Assembly (NCBI GenBank): GCA_025363655.1
Contig: JANYDK010000040.1
Location: 1-64,000 of the forward strand
Direction of reading: 5' to 3'
Length of the DNA: 64,000 bases
Source of the DNA: Deltaproteobacteria bacterium
GTDB taxonomy: Bacteria > Myxococcota_A > Polyangia > Polyangiales > JADJMO01
In this document: positions 10,896 to 19,420 of the stretch, piece by piece
Layout of the letters: each line of letters starts with the position of its first letter
How positions within the stretch are numbered: the stretch's first letter is position 1
Notes under the pieces: model-generated
The model's database searches: none
Told to the model about the DNA's origin: nothing
The model's input: only the letters and a program-made list of their open reading frames with translations
Made by a program: the position numbers and the translations under genes

Positions 10896-11627
10896 TCACT
10901 TGCTCGACTTTTCGTCCTTCTTCTCGATCTTGTTCATGTTCTTCTTCGGCATGAACACCTCGTCGATCAGGCCGTATTCCTTGGCCTGGGCGGCGCCCAT
11001 GTAGAAGTCGCGCTCCATGTCCTGACGCAGCTTGGCCCGGTCTTGACCGGTGGCGAGCTGAAGGATGTCGGTGAGGCGCTCCTTGAGGTGGAGGATTTCC
11101 TTGGCGTGGATCTCGATGTCCGTCGCCTGGCCACGCACGCCGCCGAGCGGCTGGTGGATGAGGATGCGGCTGTTCGGGAGCGCCGAGCGCTTGCCCTTCT
11201 GACCGCCACCGAGGAGCACCGCGCCCATCGACGCTGCCTGGCCGATGCAGGCGGTGCAAACGACGCTGCGCACGTATTGCATCGTGTCGTAGATGGCGAG
11301 ACCCGACGTGACCACGCCGCCGGGGCTGTTCACGTAGAGCATGATCTCCTTGTCGGGATCTTCGCTCTCGAGGAACAGGAGCTGGGCGATGATGAGGTTG
11401 GCGACGTCGTCGTTGACCTCGCTGCCCATGAAGACGATGCGGTCTTTCAGGAGGCGCGTGAAGATGTCCATCGAGCGCTCACCACGGTGCGTGGTCTCGA
11501 TGACGTAGGGAACGAACGTGCCACGGGCCGGATCGACGAGCGCATCGCGGGCGGACTCGGTCTCGAGCACCCGCATCGCTTCGTCGCGGCGGGTGATGAA
11601 GCGCTTGCTCTTGGTCGACATGGTCAA
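10896..11627 (-). CDS. clpP: ClpP serine protease subunit of ClpXP
   Basis: 243 residues from the TTG at 11627 (good spacing to AAGGAG); the ATG two codons downstream at 11621 is the alternative. ClpP forms the tetradecameric degradation chamber. The catalytic triad is Ser133 in [10 protein letters not shown], His158 in [10 protein letters not shown] and Asp207 in ERDFYM. The N-terminus has about 35 residues before the processed core ([17 protein letters not shown]), longer than in E. coli, and the C-terminus ends in a Lys/Glu-rich tail. Lying between tig and clpX on one strand is the widespread tig-clpP-clpX order, here with an extra membrane protein gene inserted. Confidence 0.96.
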   Translation of the reverse strand: MTMSTKSKRFITRRDEAMRVLETESARDALVDPARGTFVPYVIETTHRGERSMDIFTRLLKDRIVFMGSEVNDDVANLIIAQLLFLESEDPDKEIMLYVNSPGGVVTSGLAIYDTMQYVRSVVCTACIGQAASMGAVLLGGGQKGKRSALPNSRILIHQPLGGVRGQATDIEIHAKEILHLKERLTDILQLATGQDRAKLRQDMERDFYMGAAQAKEYGLIDEVFMPKKNMNKIEKKDEKSSK

Positions 11628-11847
11628 GGCGGGGGCTCCTTCGCGGGGTTCTCCGTACCGAGAGGCACGGACGCGATCGGGTGTAGCAGAAAGATGGACG
11701 AACCGAGAGGCCGAATGGGAGAGGATCTCAACCGGACCCTTCCGAGGACCCTACTAAAGATGTGTTCGGGAGGCTCTCGGTTACCGCGCCCTCACCCCGG
11801 CGGGTCGGCGCGTGCATCCGTTGCGCACCCAATCGCGCTTCGAGCGT

Positions 11848-11865
11848 CCTCAGTAACCTCAGTAG
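11848..11865. repeat. Two 9-nt direct repeats at the 3' end of the membrane protein gene
   Basis: CCTCAGTAA and CCTCAGTAG lie head to tail across the minus-strand stop codon (11859-11861). This is a minimal instance of the 9-nt microrepeats seen at 33733, 38482 and 39807. Confidence 0.4.
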
Positions 11866-12860
11866 CGTGCGTCGAAGGCCTCGAGATCACGGGCGGTCTG
11901 CAAGAGCGGGGCGGCGGTGCCCTTGCGCACGAACGCCTCGCTCTCGCCTTCGATTCGCACGGACGGGTTCTGCAAGGTGGCGTAGAGCGCGAGCTTGCGC
12001 ATGTTTTCCTGGGCAGACGTCGCCGCGCCTCCCGGAAGGGCGGCGTAGCTGGCCTGCGTCTTCGCCGTCATCCGCAGCGGCCGCTCGCGCGTCACGAAGT
12101 CGACGAAGAGCGCGCCGAGGTAGGGCGGATCGGGCGGAAGACGTCGGGCGACGATCTCGACGATGTCGGCGAAGGAGACCGCCAGCTTGGCTCCGCTCGG
12201 CTCGACCACGGTGAGCCCGGCCGCGGTGACCGTCGCGCTCTTCACGACGTGACGAAGCGTCTCGCTACCGTCCTTTTTCTCTTTTTTCGCAGCGGCGACG
12301 ATCGCCTCGGGCGTCTTCGGCGGCGCGGTCTTGGCGGTGTGGTCGGCCTTGTCGGTGACGATGACGATCGGCGTGACGAAGGCGTGCTCGCGCGGCGGCA
12401 AGATGAACGCGACGTTGGTGAAGAGGAGCAAGACCACCCCGCTCATCAGGCACAGCGGGCTCCAGCCCAGGCTCACCTCGTTGCCGCCCGGGAAGAGGAA
12501 CATCGTGCCGAGGCCCATGAAGAAGGCGCCTCCCGAGACGATGGCGTTGACGCGACTGGCGAAGCCGATGTGCTGTCCAGTCAGCGCCGACCAGCCGCAG
12601 GCGACGCTGACGAGCACCTGACCGATCGCGAAGAGCACGAGCAGCGTTCGACACATGCCCCACGCCACCGCGCTCTTTCCGCCGGTGATCTCGCCGAGCG
12701 ACGAGCTCTGGCAAATCGTGTCGAAACAGGCCTCGACCGAGAAGAGGCCGACGTTGATCTGGAAGAACGACAGGTTCGCGCTCCACCAGTGCCTCGTGAA
12801 GAGACCGATCACCAAGAGCAGCACGCCCAGCGCCGCCGCCACGCCTTTGCCGACGCTCAT
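11859..12860 (-). CDS. Four-TM membrane protein of unknown function between tig and clpP
   Basis: 333 residues; the ATG at 12860 is preceded by GGGGGAG. Four hydrophobic segments occupy roughly residues 5-22 (VAAALGVLLLVIGLF), 62-85 (TLLVLFAIGQVLVSVACG), 98-118 (NAIVSGGAFFMGLGTMFLF) and 128-150 (LMSGVVLLLFTNVAFIL). A cytoplasmic C-terminal half of about 180 residues has an Ala/Lys-rich linker, then a domain containing VVEPSGAKLAVSFADIVEIV. That strand pattern suggests a small beta domain; no family is recognised. Cys residues in the first loop (EACFDTICQSS) could form a disulphide. Its position inside the tig-clpP-clpX block suggests co-expression, not necessarily shared function. Confidence 0.75.
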   Translation of the reverse strand: MSVGKGVAAALGVLLLVIGLFTRHWWSANLSFFQINVGLFSVEACFDTICQSSSLGEITGGKSAVAWGMCRTLLVLFAIGQVLVSVACGWSALTGQHIGFASRVNAIVSGGAFFMGLGTMFLFPGGNEVSLGWSPLCLMSGVVLLLFTNVAFILPPREHAFVTPIVIVTDKADHTAKTAPPKTPEAIVAAAKKEKKDGSETLRHVVKSATVTAAGLTVVEPSGAKLAVSFADIVEIVARRLPPDPPYLGALFVDFVTRERPLRMTAKTQASYAALPGGAATSAQENMRKLALYATLQNPSVRIEGESEAFVRKGTAAPLLQTARDLEAFDARY

Positions 12861-12964
12861 CTCGCTCCCCCCCGTTGCTGCCAGCCCTTCATGACGAAGG
12901 GCCCGCGGTCTTTCGACCACGAGCCCTTCGAGGGTACCGCAAGACCGAGCGAGCGGGCTTTCGC

Positions 12965-14242
12965 CTACTTCTTGGGCTCGACTTCCTTGACGTTGGCCTT
13001 GCTGATCATGATGTCGAGGACCTTGTCTTCGAGGATCATGCCGATGAGCATCTGGCGCTTGCTCTGATCGTTGTACTCGGCGCGGAGGCGGGCGACGTTC
13101 TTGCCCGTCTCTTCCGAGAGCTCCTTCAGCGCCTTCTCGATGTCCTCGTTGCCGACGGTGATGTTGCTCAGCTTGGCGATCTCCGCCATGAGCAAGCCGG
13201 CGCGGACCTTGACCTCGCTGTCGTGCTGCAGCTGGCCTTCGAGCTCCTTGTTCATCTGGAGCTGCTGGCCGGCGCGGCGGGCGTTCTGGCGCAGCTCGTT
13301 GAGGGTGAGCTGCATCTGCTGCTGCACGAGCGACGGCGGCGCGGCGACCTGGTTCGCGTTGCAGAGCGCGGCGACGAGGCCCGTCACCAGCGTCTGATCG
13401 GCCTGATCGTTGGCGCTCTTCTCGAGGCGCTTGCGCGCGTCGTCCTTGAGCGCGGCGAGCGTCTCGAACTCGCCCACGTCCTTGGCGAACTCGTCGTCGA
13501 GGTTCGGGAGGATGCGCTCCTTGACGTCGACCAGCTTGAGCTCGAACTGAGCCTTTTTCCCGCGCAGCGCGGCGTTCTGGTGGTTCTCGGGGAACTGCAC
13601 CTCGGCGGACTTGTCGTCGCCGGCCTTGGCGCCGATCAGCGCCTCCTCGAGCTCCTTGATGAGCTTGCCTTCGCCGAGCTCGGCGGTCATCGCCTTGGCG
13701 GCGTCGAGCTGCTTGCCGTCGACCTTGGCGACGAAGTCGAGCGTGATGACGTCGCCCGTCTTGGCGGCGCGCGCGGGCTCGGGGGCCTTCAGCTGGGCGT
13801 GCGCCTTGCGGAGCTGCTCGATGGCCTCGCCGACCTGTTCGTCGGTGACCACGTGCTTCGGCTTCTCGGCCTCGAGCCCCTCCCACTTGAGGTTGGTGAT
13901 CTCGGGGCGGACCTCGAAGCGCGCCTTGAATTGCAGCGCTTCCGTCGCCGAGGCCTTCTGCACTTCGACCTGCGGCTGCGAGAGCGGCTGGACGTTCTGC
14001 TTGCTGATGGCCTCGTTGAGGGTCTCGTCGACGAGCTTGGAGCAGACGTCGTTGGTGACGGCGCCACCATAGAGGTGCGTGAGGACGTCGCGCGGCGCTT
14101 TGCCCGGGCGGAAACCGGGGACCTTGGCGCGGCCTTGGAGCTGCTTGAAGGCCTTGTCCATCTCCTTCTTCACGCGGTCGCTCTCGACCGTGATCGACAT
14201 CTCGAGGAGAACCGGCGTGAGCTGCTCGACCTGCACTTCCAT
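12965..14242 (-). CDS. tig: Trigger factor, ribosome-associated chaperone
   Basis: 425 residues, full length. The N-terminal ribosome-binding domain carries the signature GFRPGKAPRDVL at 43-54. A FKBP-type prolyl isomerase domain follows (about 155-245, KTGDVITLDFVAKVDG and later QFPENHQNAALRGKK). The C-terminal substrate-binding helical domain makes up the rest. It binds nascent chains at the ribosome exit. The ATG at 14242 has GAGGATAAGG upstream. The gene begins the minus-strand tig / membrane protein / clpP / clpX series. Confidence 0.97.
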   Translation of the reverse strand: MEVQVEQLTPVLLEMSITVESDRVKKEMDKAFKQLQGRAKVPGFRPGKAPRDVLTHLYGGAVTNDVCSKLVDETLNEAISKQNVQPLSQPQVEVQKASATEALQFKARFEVRPEITNLKWEGLEAEKPKHVVTDEQVGEAIEQLRKAHAQLKAPEPARAAKTGDVITLDFVAKVDGKQLDAAKAMTAELGEGKLIKELEEALIGAKAGDDKSAEVQFPENHQNAALRGKKAQFELKLVDVKERILPNLDDEFAKDVGEFETLAALKDDARKRLEKSANDQADQTLVTGLVAALCNANQVAAPPSLVQQQMQLTLNELRQNARRAGQQLQMNKELEGQLQHDSEVKVRAGLLMAEIAKLSNITVGNEDIEKALKELSEETGKNVARLRAEYNDQSKRQMLIGMILEDKVLDIMISKANVKEVEPKK

Positions 14243-14337
14243 GATGACCTTATCCTCGCGCGTGAACAGCCAATTTCGCTCGGCTGGTTTTGGGGCGCGG
14301 GACCATGGTCGCGGGCGACCGACGCGTCAATGCTCCG

Positions 14338-14358
14338 GCAGATTTGCGCTAAATCTGC
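14338..14358 (-). terminator. Hairpin abutting the GH5 gene stop codon
   Basis: GCAGATTT (14338-14345) pairs perfectly with AAATCTGC (14351-14358) across GCGCT. On the minus strand it begins immediately after the stop codon of the glycosidase gene. No T-run follows, so it may be a weak terminator or 3'-end stabiliser before tig. Confidence 0.5.
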
Positions 14359-16182
14359 TCATTTGCAGGGCAAAATCGCACAAATCACGTGGCGGTTCTC
14401 GGTGTTCTTGGCGAGCGGGATCGACTCCAGGAAGGCGTCGAAGGTGGCTTGGGCGCTCGCCGAGCTCGGCTTCTTCGAGGCGTCGGTGACGTAGTCGCGG
14501 AACGAGCTCCAGCCCGACGGCGCGCTCACGGACATCGGCGCGTTGCCGTTCTCCATCTTCTTCCAGGTCCAAAACGACCAGCCCATCCCGTTGTCCTCGA
14601 GGAGCTTGAACGCCGCCGAGTACCAGCCGTCGTCGTTCTCGCCGATCTCGCCGACCCACACCGGACGGTTCCACGTCTTGCGATGATCGATGTACGTCTG
14701 GATCGACGCGACGTCGGTGCCGTTCCAGTACTTGTGGAAGCTGTAGACCATGTTGGCGTCGAAGGGCGCGCCGAGCGTCGACCAGTCGTTGGCCCAGTTG
14801 GCCCCCTCGACGATCAAGACGTGGTTCGGATCGACGGCGCGAATCGCCTTCCCGACCTTGGTCAGCACCGGCCACAGCTTGGGCGTGAGCGATCCGAAAT
14901 CGGCTTCTGGGAGCGGCTCGTTCAGCAAGTCGTACCCGAGCACCGTCGGCTCGTCCTTGAAGCGACGCGCGATCTCCGTCCAAATCGTCACCAGGCGATC
15001 TTGGTTCGCGGCGCTGTCGTAGAGCTCGGGATAATCGTGCGCGCTGTCGTCGATGTTCTTTCCGGTCTGCCCGCCCGGCGCGCAGTGCATGTCGAAGATC
15101 ACCCAGATGCCGTGCGCCTTCGACCAGGTGACGAGATCGGTCAGCCGCTTCATCTCCGTCTCGTCGAAGGCGGAGCCCCCTTCGGGCATCAGGAGCCGCG
15201 CGTTCATCGCCACGCGCACCGAATCGAAGCCGTCGGCGGCGATCTTCGCGAGGTCTGCCTCGGTGATGAAACGATCACGATAACCTTTGAAAAAGGCCTG
15301 CGCGTTGGTCGCGCCGATGAGCTCGCTGACCCGATCTTCGATGCGCCGCGCCCGATCGCCGCGGGAGCCGTCGAGCATCCACATGTACCCCTCGGGCACC
15401 AGCCAGTTGCCGAGCGCGACGCCGCGGAGAAGCACCTTCTTGCCGCTCCCGTCGACGAGATCGATCCCCTCGGCGTGGACGAACCCCGTCTTCGGCGGGA
15501 CGACCGCGGGCACGTACGGCTCGAACGTGAAGCGCTGATTGTCGGCCACCGCGCCGGTCACGACGGTCCATTGCTGGAGGTACGCGCCGTCGACCTTGCT
15601 CTTGTCGATCACGTCGAACGCCAGCCCGTCGTGCTTCGCGCGCACGAGCCAGCTGCCGTCGCTCTGGCGCTCGAGATCGAAGCGCTGGTTGTCACCGCCC
15701 GCATAGGCCCACTGTTGGATGCGCGCGCCGGGGGCGATGCTCTTGTCCTTGACGTCGAGCGCCTTGCCGCTCGAGGCGTTGGTGATGGTGCGCGCGCCGG
15801 AGACCGTGGCGACGTCGAAGGCTTGGGCGAGCGCGCCGTTGCAGGTGTGCTGTTGAACGAGGGCGCCGTCGGCGAAGCTGTCGCCTTCGAGGGCGAGGCA
15901 GAGGGTGGAACCGGAAGAAGTAGGGTGGATGACGTAGCGGCCGTCGGGGAGGACGAGGGGAGAGGTGTCCGGGCCGGGGCCCGTGTCCGCGCCTGGGCCC
16001 GCGTCCCCGCCCGCGCCTGCATCCTCGCCTCCGCCTGCATCTGCGCCTGCGCCCGTATCCGCGCCCACGCCCGCATCCGCGCCTGGGTCCGCGCCCGCGC
16101 CTGTGTCGGAGGAGCCGCAGCCGCCTGTGACGAGGGGAGCGGTGAGAAAAACGACGAGCGAGAGGGATCGGAGATGGGCCAT
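14359..16182 (-). CDS. GH5 (cellulase-like) lipoprotein with ricin-type carbohydrate-binding domain
   Basis: 607 residues from the ATG at 16182 (MAHLRSL), which gives a clean lipoprotein signal ending LVTGGC; an ATG ten codons upstream is the alternative. Order: lipobox Cys, a ~45-residue Asp/Ala/Gly/Thr linker (GADAGGGEDAGAGGDAG type), a ricin-type beta-trefoil (CBM13-like; repeated NQRF/QAFD motifs in about 70-200), then a glycoside hydrolase family 5 barrel. The catalytic acid/base Glu is in LLNEPLPE (near 420) and the nucleophile Glu in VWVGEIGEN (near 512). It probably hydrolyses an external beta-glucan while anchored to the cell surface; the exact substrate is not determinable. Divergent from the P450 gene. 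Confidence 0.87.
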   Translation of the reverse strand: MAHLRSLSLVVFLTAPLVTGGCGSSDTGAGADPGADAGVGADTGAGADAGGGEDAGAGGDAGPGADTGPGPDTSPLVLPDGRYVIHPTSSGSTLCLALEGDSFADGALVQQHTCNGALAQAFDVATVSGARTITNASSGKALDVKDKSIAPGARIQQWAYAGGDNQRFDLERQSDGSWLVRAKHDGLAFDVIDKSKVDGAYLQQWTVVTGAVADNQRFTFEPYVPAVVPPKTGFVHAEGIDLVDGSGKKVLLRGVALGNWLVPEGYMWMLDGSRGDRARRIEDRVSELIGATNAQAFFKGYRDRFITEADLAKIAADGFDSVRVAMNARLLMPEGGSAFDETEMKRLTDLVTWSKAHGIWVIFDMHCAPGGQTGKNIDDSAHDYPELYDSAANQDRLVTIWTEIARRFKDEPTVLGYDLLNEPLPEADFGSLTPKLWPVLTKVGKAIRAVDPNHVLIVEGANWANDWSTLGAPFDANMVYSFHKYWNGTDVASIQTYIDHRKTWNRPVWVGEIGENDDGWYSAAFKLLEDNGMGWSFWTWKKMENGNAPMSVSAPSGWSSFRDYVTDASKKPSSASAQATFDAFLESIPLAKNTENRHVICAILPCK

Positions 16183-16364
16183 CGAGGTCTGCTGTTGCCA
16201 GGGGCGTTCCATGGTCGCGAGGCGGGCGCGTCTCCGTGCGGCGCGAAATCGGCGCGAATTCTCGCGGTTCTCGCGTGTGACACCGGCGATCCTCGGCTGT
16301 GACAGGCGGGCTCGACCCCCTTCGCGGGGCACCGGGTCCCCAGGCGGGTACCATCGCCTCACCC

Positions 16365-17720
16365 ATGACGGCTCCGCTCCCGCCTCAGGCTCCCGGGCTT
16401 CCCTTCTTCGGCATCGCTGGGCCGTTCTTTCGCGATCCGCTCGGGTTCTTGATCGGCGCGCGCGAGCGACACGGGGACGTCGTGCGCGTCGCGCTCGGGC
16501 CGATGAAGACGACGCTCCTCAGTCATCCCGATCTCGTCGAACAGGTGCTCGTCACCGAGAACAAGAGCTTCCAGAAGGACGCCTTCGTCGACAACCTCCG
16601 GCCGGTGCTCGGCGCTGGGCTCCTCACGAGCGAGGGTGATTTCTGGCGACGGCAGCGGCGCCTCGCGCAACCGGCGTTTCACCGCAGCGCCATCGCCGGC
16701 TACGGCGCGATCATGGTCGACTACGCGTCGGCCCTCGCCCGCACGTACCGCGACGGGCAGGTGCGCGCGATTCATAAAGACATGATGCGTCTGACGTTGG
16801 AGATCGTCGCCAAGACGCTCTTCGGTGCCGACGTCGGCGATTCGGCGGAGGTCGTCGGCGAAGCGCTGGAGGTCATCCTCCACACGTTCTCCGATCCGAT
16901 CGCGCTCTTCCTCCCCTTCGTCCGCAAGCTGCCGACGCCGACGCAGAAGCGCTTTCACGCTGCCATCGGCCGGCTCGATGCGATCATCTATCGCTTCATC
17001 GAGGCCCGTCGAAGCAGTGAACGCGCGGGGACGTCAGATGGCGAGAGCACCGATCTCCTCTCGATGCTTCTTCGCGCACAGGACGACGACGGCGGGCGCA
17101 TGTCCGACAAGCAGCTGCGCGACGAGGTGATGACGCTCTTCCTCGCCGGGCACGAGACGACGGCGCTCGTGCTCTCGTGGACCTGGCTTCTGCTCTCCGA
17201 GCATCGCGCCGTCGATGCCAAGCTCGGCGAAGAGCTTCGTGACGTGCTCGGCGATCGCGCGCCGAGCCTCGCCGACTTGCCGCGTCTCCCGTACACGAGC
17301 GCGGTCATCCAAGAGGCGATGCGTCTCTATCCGCCGGCCTGGTCGCTCGGTCGCGAGGCCCGTGAAGACGTCGTCGTCGGCGGCTACCTCATCCCCAAGG
17401 GCGCGCAGGTGTGGATGTGCCCGTGGTCGATCCAGCGCGATCCGCGCTTCTTCTCCGAGCCGAACACCTTCGCCCCCGAGCGTTGGCGAAACGACTCCAT
17501 CAAGTCGCTGCACAAGTACGCCTACTTCCCCTTCGGCGGCGGCCCGCGACTTTGCATCGGACAAGCCTTCGCGCAGATGGAGGCGGTGCTCATCCTCGCG
17601 ACGTTGGCGCGCGACTTCCGCGTCGAGGTCCAACCCGAGCCGGTGGTGACTCCGGTGCCGAGCGTGACGCTGCGACCGAAGCACGGCATTCGCGGACGCA
17701 TGGTCGCGCGTCGCGCCTGA
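16365..17720 (+). CDS. Cytochrome P450
   Basis: 451 residues from the ATG at 16365 (MTAPLPPQAPG); earlier in-frame codons lie in the promoter region. Hallmarks: I-helix oxygen-activation motif LFLAGHETTALV (near 258-269), ExxR in QEAMRLYPP (near 316-319), and the heme-ligand loop FPFGGGPRLCIGQAFA with Cys397. It oxidises an organic substrate using electrons from a redox partner not encoded here. No membrane anchor, so soluble bacterial type. Sequence style is close to the CYP4/CYP102-like group often found singly in myxobacteria. It shares a 182-nt divergent promoter region with the GH5 gene. Confidence 0.93.
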   Translation: MTAPLPPQAPGLPFFGIAGPFFRDPLGFLIGARERHGDVVRVALGPMKTTLLSHPDLVEQVLVTENKSFQKDAFVDNLRPVLGAGLLTSEGDFWRRQRRLAQPAFHRSAIAGYGAIMVDYASALARTYRDGQVRAIHKDMMRLTLEIVAKTLFGADVGDSAEVVGEALEVILHTFSDPIALFLPFVRKLPTPTQKRFHAAIGRLDAIIYRFIEARRSSERAGTSDGESTDLLSMLLRAQDDDGGRMSDKQLRDEVMTLFLAGHETTALVLSWTWLLLSEHRAVDAKLGEELRDVLGDRAPSLADLPRLPYTSAVIQEAMRLYPPAWSLGREAREDVVVGGYLIPKGAQVWMCPWSIQRDPRFFSEPNTFAPERWRNDSIKSLHKYAYFPFGGGPRLCIGQAFAQMEAVLILATLARDFRVEVQPEPVVTPVPSVTLRPKHGIRGRMVARRA

Positions 17721-17732
17721 GACGCGCGTATC

Positions 17733-17774
17733 GGAAATAAAAAATGCCCCGACGGGAGGCGACCGTCGGGGCAT
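17733..17774 (-). terminator. Rho-independent terminator, minus strand
   Basis: ATGCCCCGACGG and CCGTCGGGGCAT form a 12-bp perfect stem with a 7-nt loop. On the minus strand the stem is followed by TTTTTTATTT, giving a textbook terminator for minus transcripts. The nearest minus gene is the 50-residue acidic protein ending at 17959. It can also end P450 transcripts from the other side as a plain hairpin. Confidence 0.78.
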
Positions 17775-17894
17775 CAGGCGCCGCGGGGAGCGGCGGAATC
17801 ACGCAGAATCCAAGCTAAGTACGGGAACGAAAGGGCCCCTCGCGAACGACGCGGGGTGAGTCGAGAGACGTAGAAAATCTAAGACCCGTTCACG

Positions 17895-17957
17895 TTCGCC
17901 AAGGATTGCTTCGCAACTTTGGCCGTTCGCTGGGTCTCCCTTCGGCCCATCCGCTCA
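17895..17957 (+). repeat. REP-like element, copy A (variant right half)
   Basis: Left half TTCGCCAAGGATTGCTTCGC followed by AACTTTGG folds as CCAAG/CTTTGG around TTGC-TTC-GCAA. The right half differs from copies B, D and E and resembles copy C. It ends one base before the stop codon of the small minus-strand gene at 17959. Confidence 0.7.
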
Positions 17958-17958
17958 C

Positions 17959-18111
17959 TCATTCTTCCTCGTCGAAGAGGTCGACCTCGGTCTCGCTGTC
18001 GAAGACCGACTCCTCGATCAAGTCGTCGAGAGAGAAGCCGACACGGGTCGAGCCCGGACGAATCTCCTCACGCTCGAACTCCTCGAAGCTCTTGTAGAAG
18101 TTGGGGCGCAT
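17959..18111 (-). CDS. Small acidic protein of unknown function (50 residues)
   Basis: ATG at 18111 with AGGAG six bases upstream, ending TGA at 17959-17961. The protein begins MRPNFYKSFEEFEREEIRPG, continues TRVGFSLDDLIEESVFDSE and ends VDLFDEEE. It is strongly acidic (about one third Asp/Glu) with no signal or membrane segment. Codon third positions are G/C-rich as in neighbours, which with the ribosome site argues for a real gene. The aromatic/acidic FxxFEREEI start looks like a conserved short linear or helical module, but I recognise no family. A strong minus-strand terminator lies 185 nt downstream and REP copy A touches its stop codon. It is divergent from parA. Confidence 0.7.
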   Translation of the reverse strand: MRPNFYKSFEEFEREEIRPGSTRVGFSLDDLIEESVFDSETEVDLFDEEE

Positions 18112-18568
18112 TCGGTGCTCCTGCAGAAGTAGGGGTAGGAAGGTCGACGAAAGGTGAAGACTTGAAGGACGGCTCGAGACAAAGCAGCGGCTCGGTCTCG
18201 ACGAGATCGGGGCGAGACGAGTGACCGTCGGCAGGTGCCGCAGTCAGGGTGCAGGCATGCGGGCGCGGCGCTCGGCGAGGTCGATGACCTGCGCGTCGCG
18301 TGCTGGAGCTTCTCGAGGGGATCGCCAGAACGACGTCATTGCCGCGCTGCGATCCTCACGCCGAAAGACGGCGCCGAGGGGCATCAACGTGGCTCGAAGG
18401 CGGGCGCGGCGGGTCTCTTGAAGCATTCGCATACAGGCACCTACATCTGCCGACACCCTCTCACATGTTCGTCGGATGCACAAAAAAAGGACGAAGGTCG
18501 GGGAATGGCGGGCGGTCGATGAGGGTGTTTGCCCCGCGCACCCCCACGCGATACCGGCGGCCGTCCGC
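18112..18568. other. Intergenic region between the small acidic gene and parA
   Basis: 457 nt. Promoters for both divergent genes must lie here but no consensus hexamers stand out. No parS-like palindrome (GTTCCACGTGGAAC or TGTTTCACGTGAAACA) is present. A 31-codon minus frame at 18244-18339 ends VIDLAERRARMPAP with G/C-rich third positions. It lacks a well-placed ribosome site and is left uncalled. Confidence 0.45.
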
Positions 18569-19420
18569 ATGTCGGAAGCGCAATCGACCGCAGGCACTCC
18601 TCTCATCGTCGCGGTCGTCAATCAAAAGGGTGGCGTCGGGAAGACCACGACTGCCGTCAATCTCGCTGCATCCGTCGCGGTCGCCGAGGTGTCATGCCTC
18701 CTCGTCGACATGGATCCGCAAGGCAACGCGTCGAGCGGCGTCGGCGTCTCGCCACGGACGACGACGCGTTCCATTTACGACTGCCTCATCGGCAAGGCGC
18801 AGCTCGAGGACGTGGTGGTGCACACTGCCATCCCCGGCCTCGACATCCTCCCCGCGACGCAAGATCTGGTCGCTGCCGAAATCGAGCTCATCGACGAGAC
18901 CGACCGCGCCTCGCGCCTCGCGGGCATCTTGCAGAGCGCGTTCGAGCGTGGCGCGCCGTACCGACACGTCTTCATCGACTGCCCTCCGTCGCTCGGGCTC
19001 CTCACGGTCAACGCGCTCGTCGCCGCGCATCGCGTGCTCGTGCCGCTGCAGTGCGAGTACTACGCGCTCGAAGGGCTGACGTACTTGATGGACACCATCG
19101 ACCGCGTGAAGCGCGGCCCCAATCCGCAGCTCGACGTCGAGGGGCTGGTGCTGACGATGTTCGATCCGCGCAACAACCTCGCCCACCAGGTGGCCGACGA
19201 GGTGAAGAAGCACTTCCGCGTCTTCGAGAGCGTCATCCCGCGCAACGTGCGGCTCTCGGAGGCGCCCTCGCACGGCAAGCCGATCGTGCTCTACGACGCG
19301 AAATCGAAGGGCTGCGAGGCCTACCTCGCGCTCGCCGCCGAGTACCTCGCGGGACACGAGCCGAAATCCGACAAGAACGACAAGAAGAAGAGCGCCGCTG
19401 GAAAAGGGGCGCGCTCGTGA
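18569..19420 (+). CDS. parA: ParA/Soj chromosome-partitioning ATPase
   Basis: 283 residues from the ATG at 18569 (MSEAQSTAG). Deviant Walker A NQKGGVGKTTTAVNLAA with the signature Lys at 20 and Lys25; Walker A' LLVDMDPQGNAS; Walker B HVFIDCPPSLGLL. It is a DNA-binding ATPase that drives origin segregation with ParB. Short N-terminus, so chromosomal Soj type without the HTH extension of plasmid ParA. The C-terminus is a Lys-rich tail (KSDKNDKKKSAAGKG). The stop overlaps the parB GTG, giving translational coupling. Confidence 0.96.
   Translation: MSEAQSTAGTPLIVAVVNQKGGVGKTTTAVNLAASVAVAEVSCLLVDMDPQGNASSGVGVSPRTTTRSIYDCLIGKAQLEDVVVHTAIPGLDILPATQDLVAAEIELIDETDRASRLAGILQSAFERGAPYRHVFIDCPPSLGLLTVNALVAAHRVLVPLQCEYYALEGLTYLMDTIDRVKRGPNPQLDVEGLVLTMFDPRNNLAHQVADEVKKHFRVFESVIPRNVRLSEAPSHGKPIVLYDAKSKGCEAYLALAAEYLAGHEPKSDKNDKKKSAAGKGARS

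Noticed and set aside
10794-14494. Very long plus-strand open frames opposite clpP, the membrane protein and tig
   Set aside because: Mirrors of strongly biased minus-strand genes; no start context or family resemblance.
18244-18339. 31-codon minus frame ending VIDLAERRARMPAP
   Set aside because: Third-position bias is suggestive but no properly spaced ribosome site exists and the protein is too short to judge.
18112-18568. Possible parS site near parAB
   Set aside because: No sequence close to the ParB palindrome consensus was found by eye here or elsewhere in the window.
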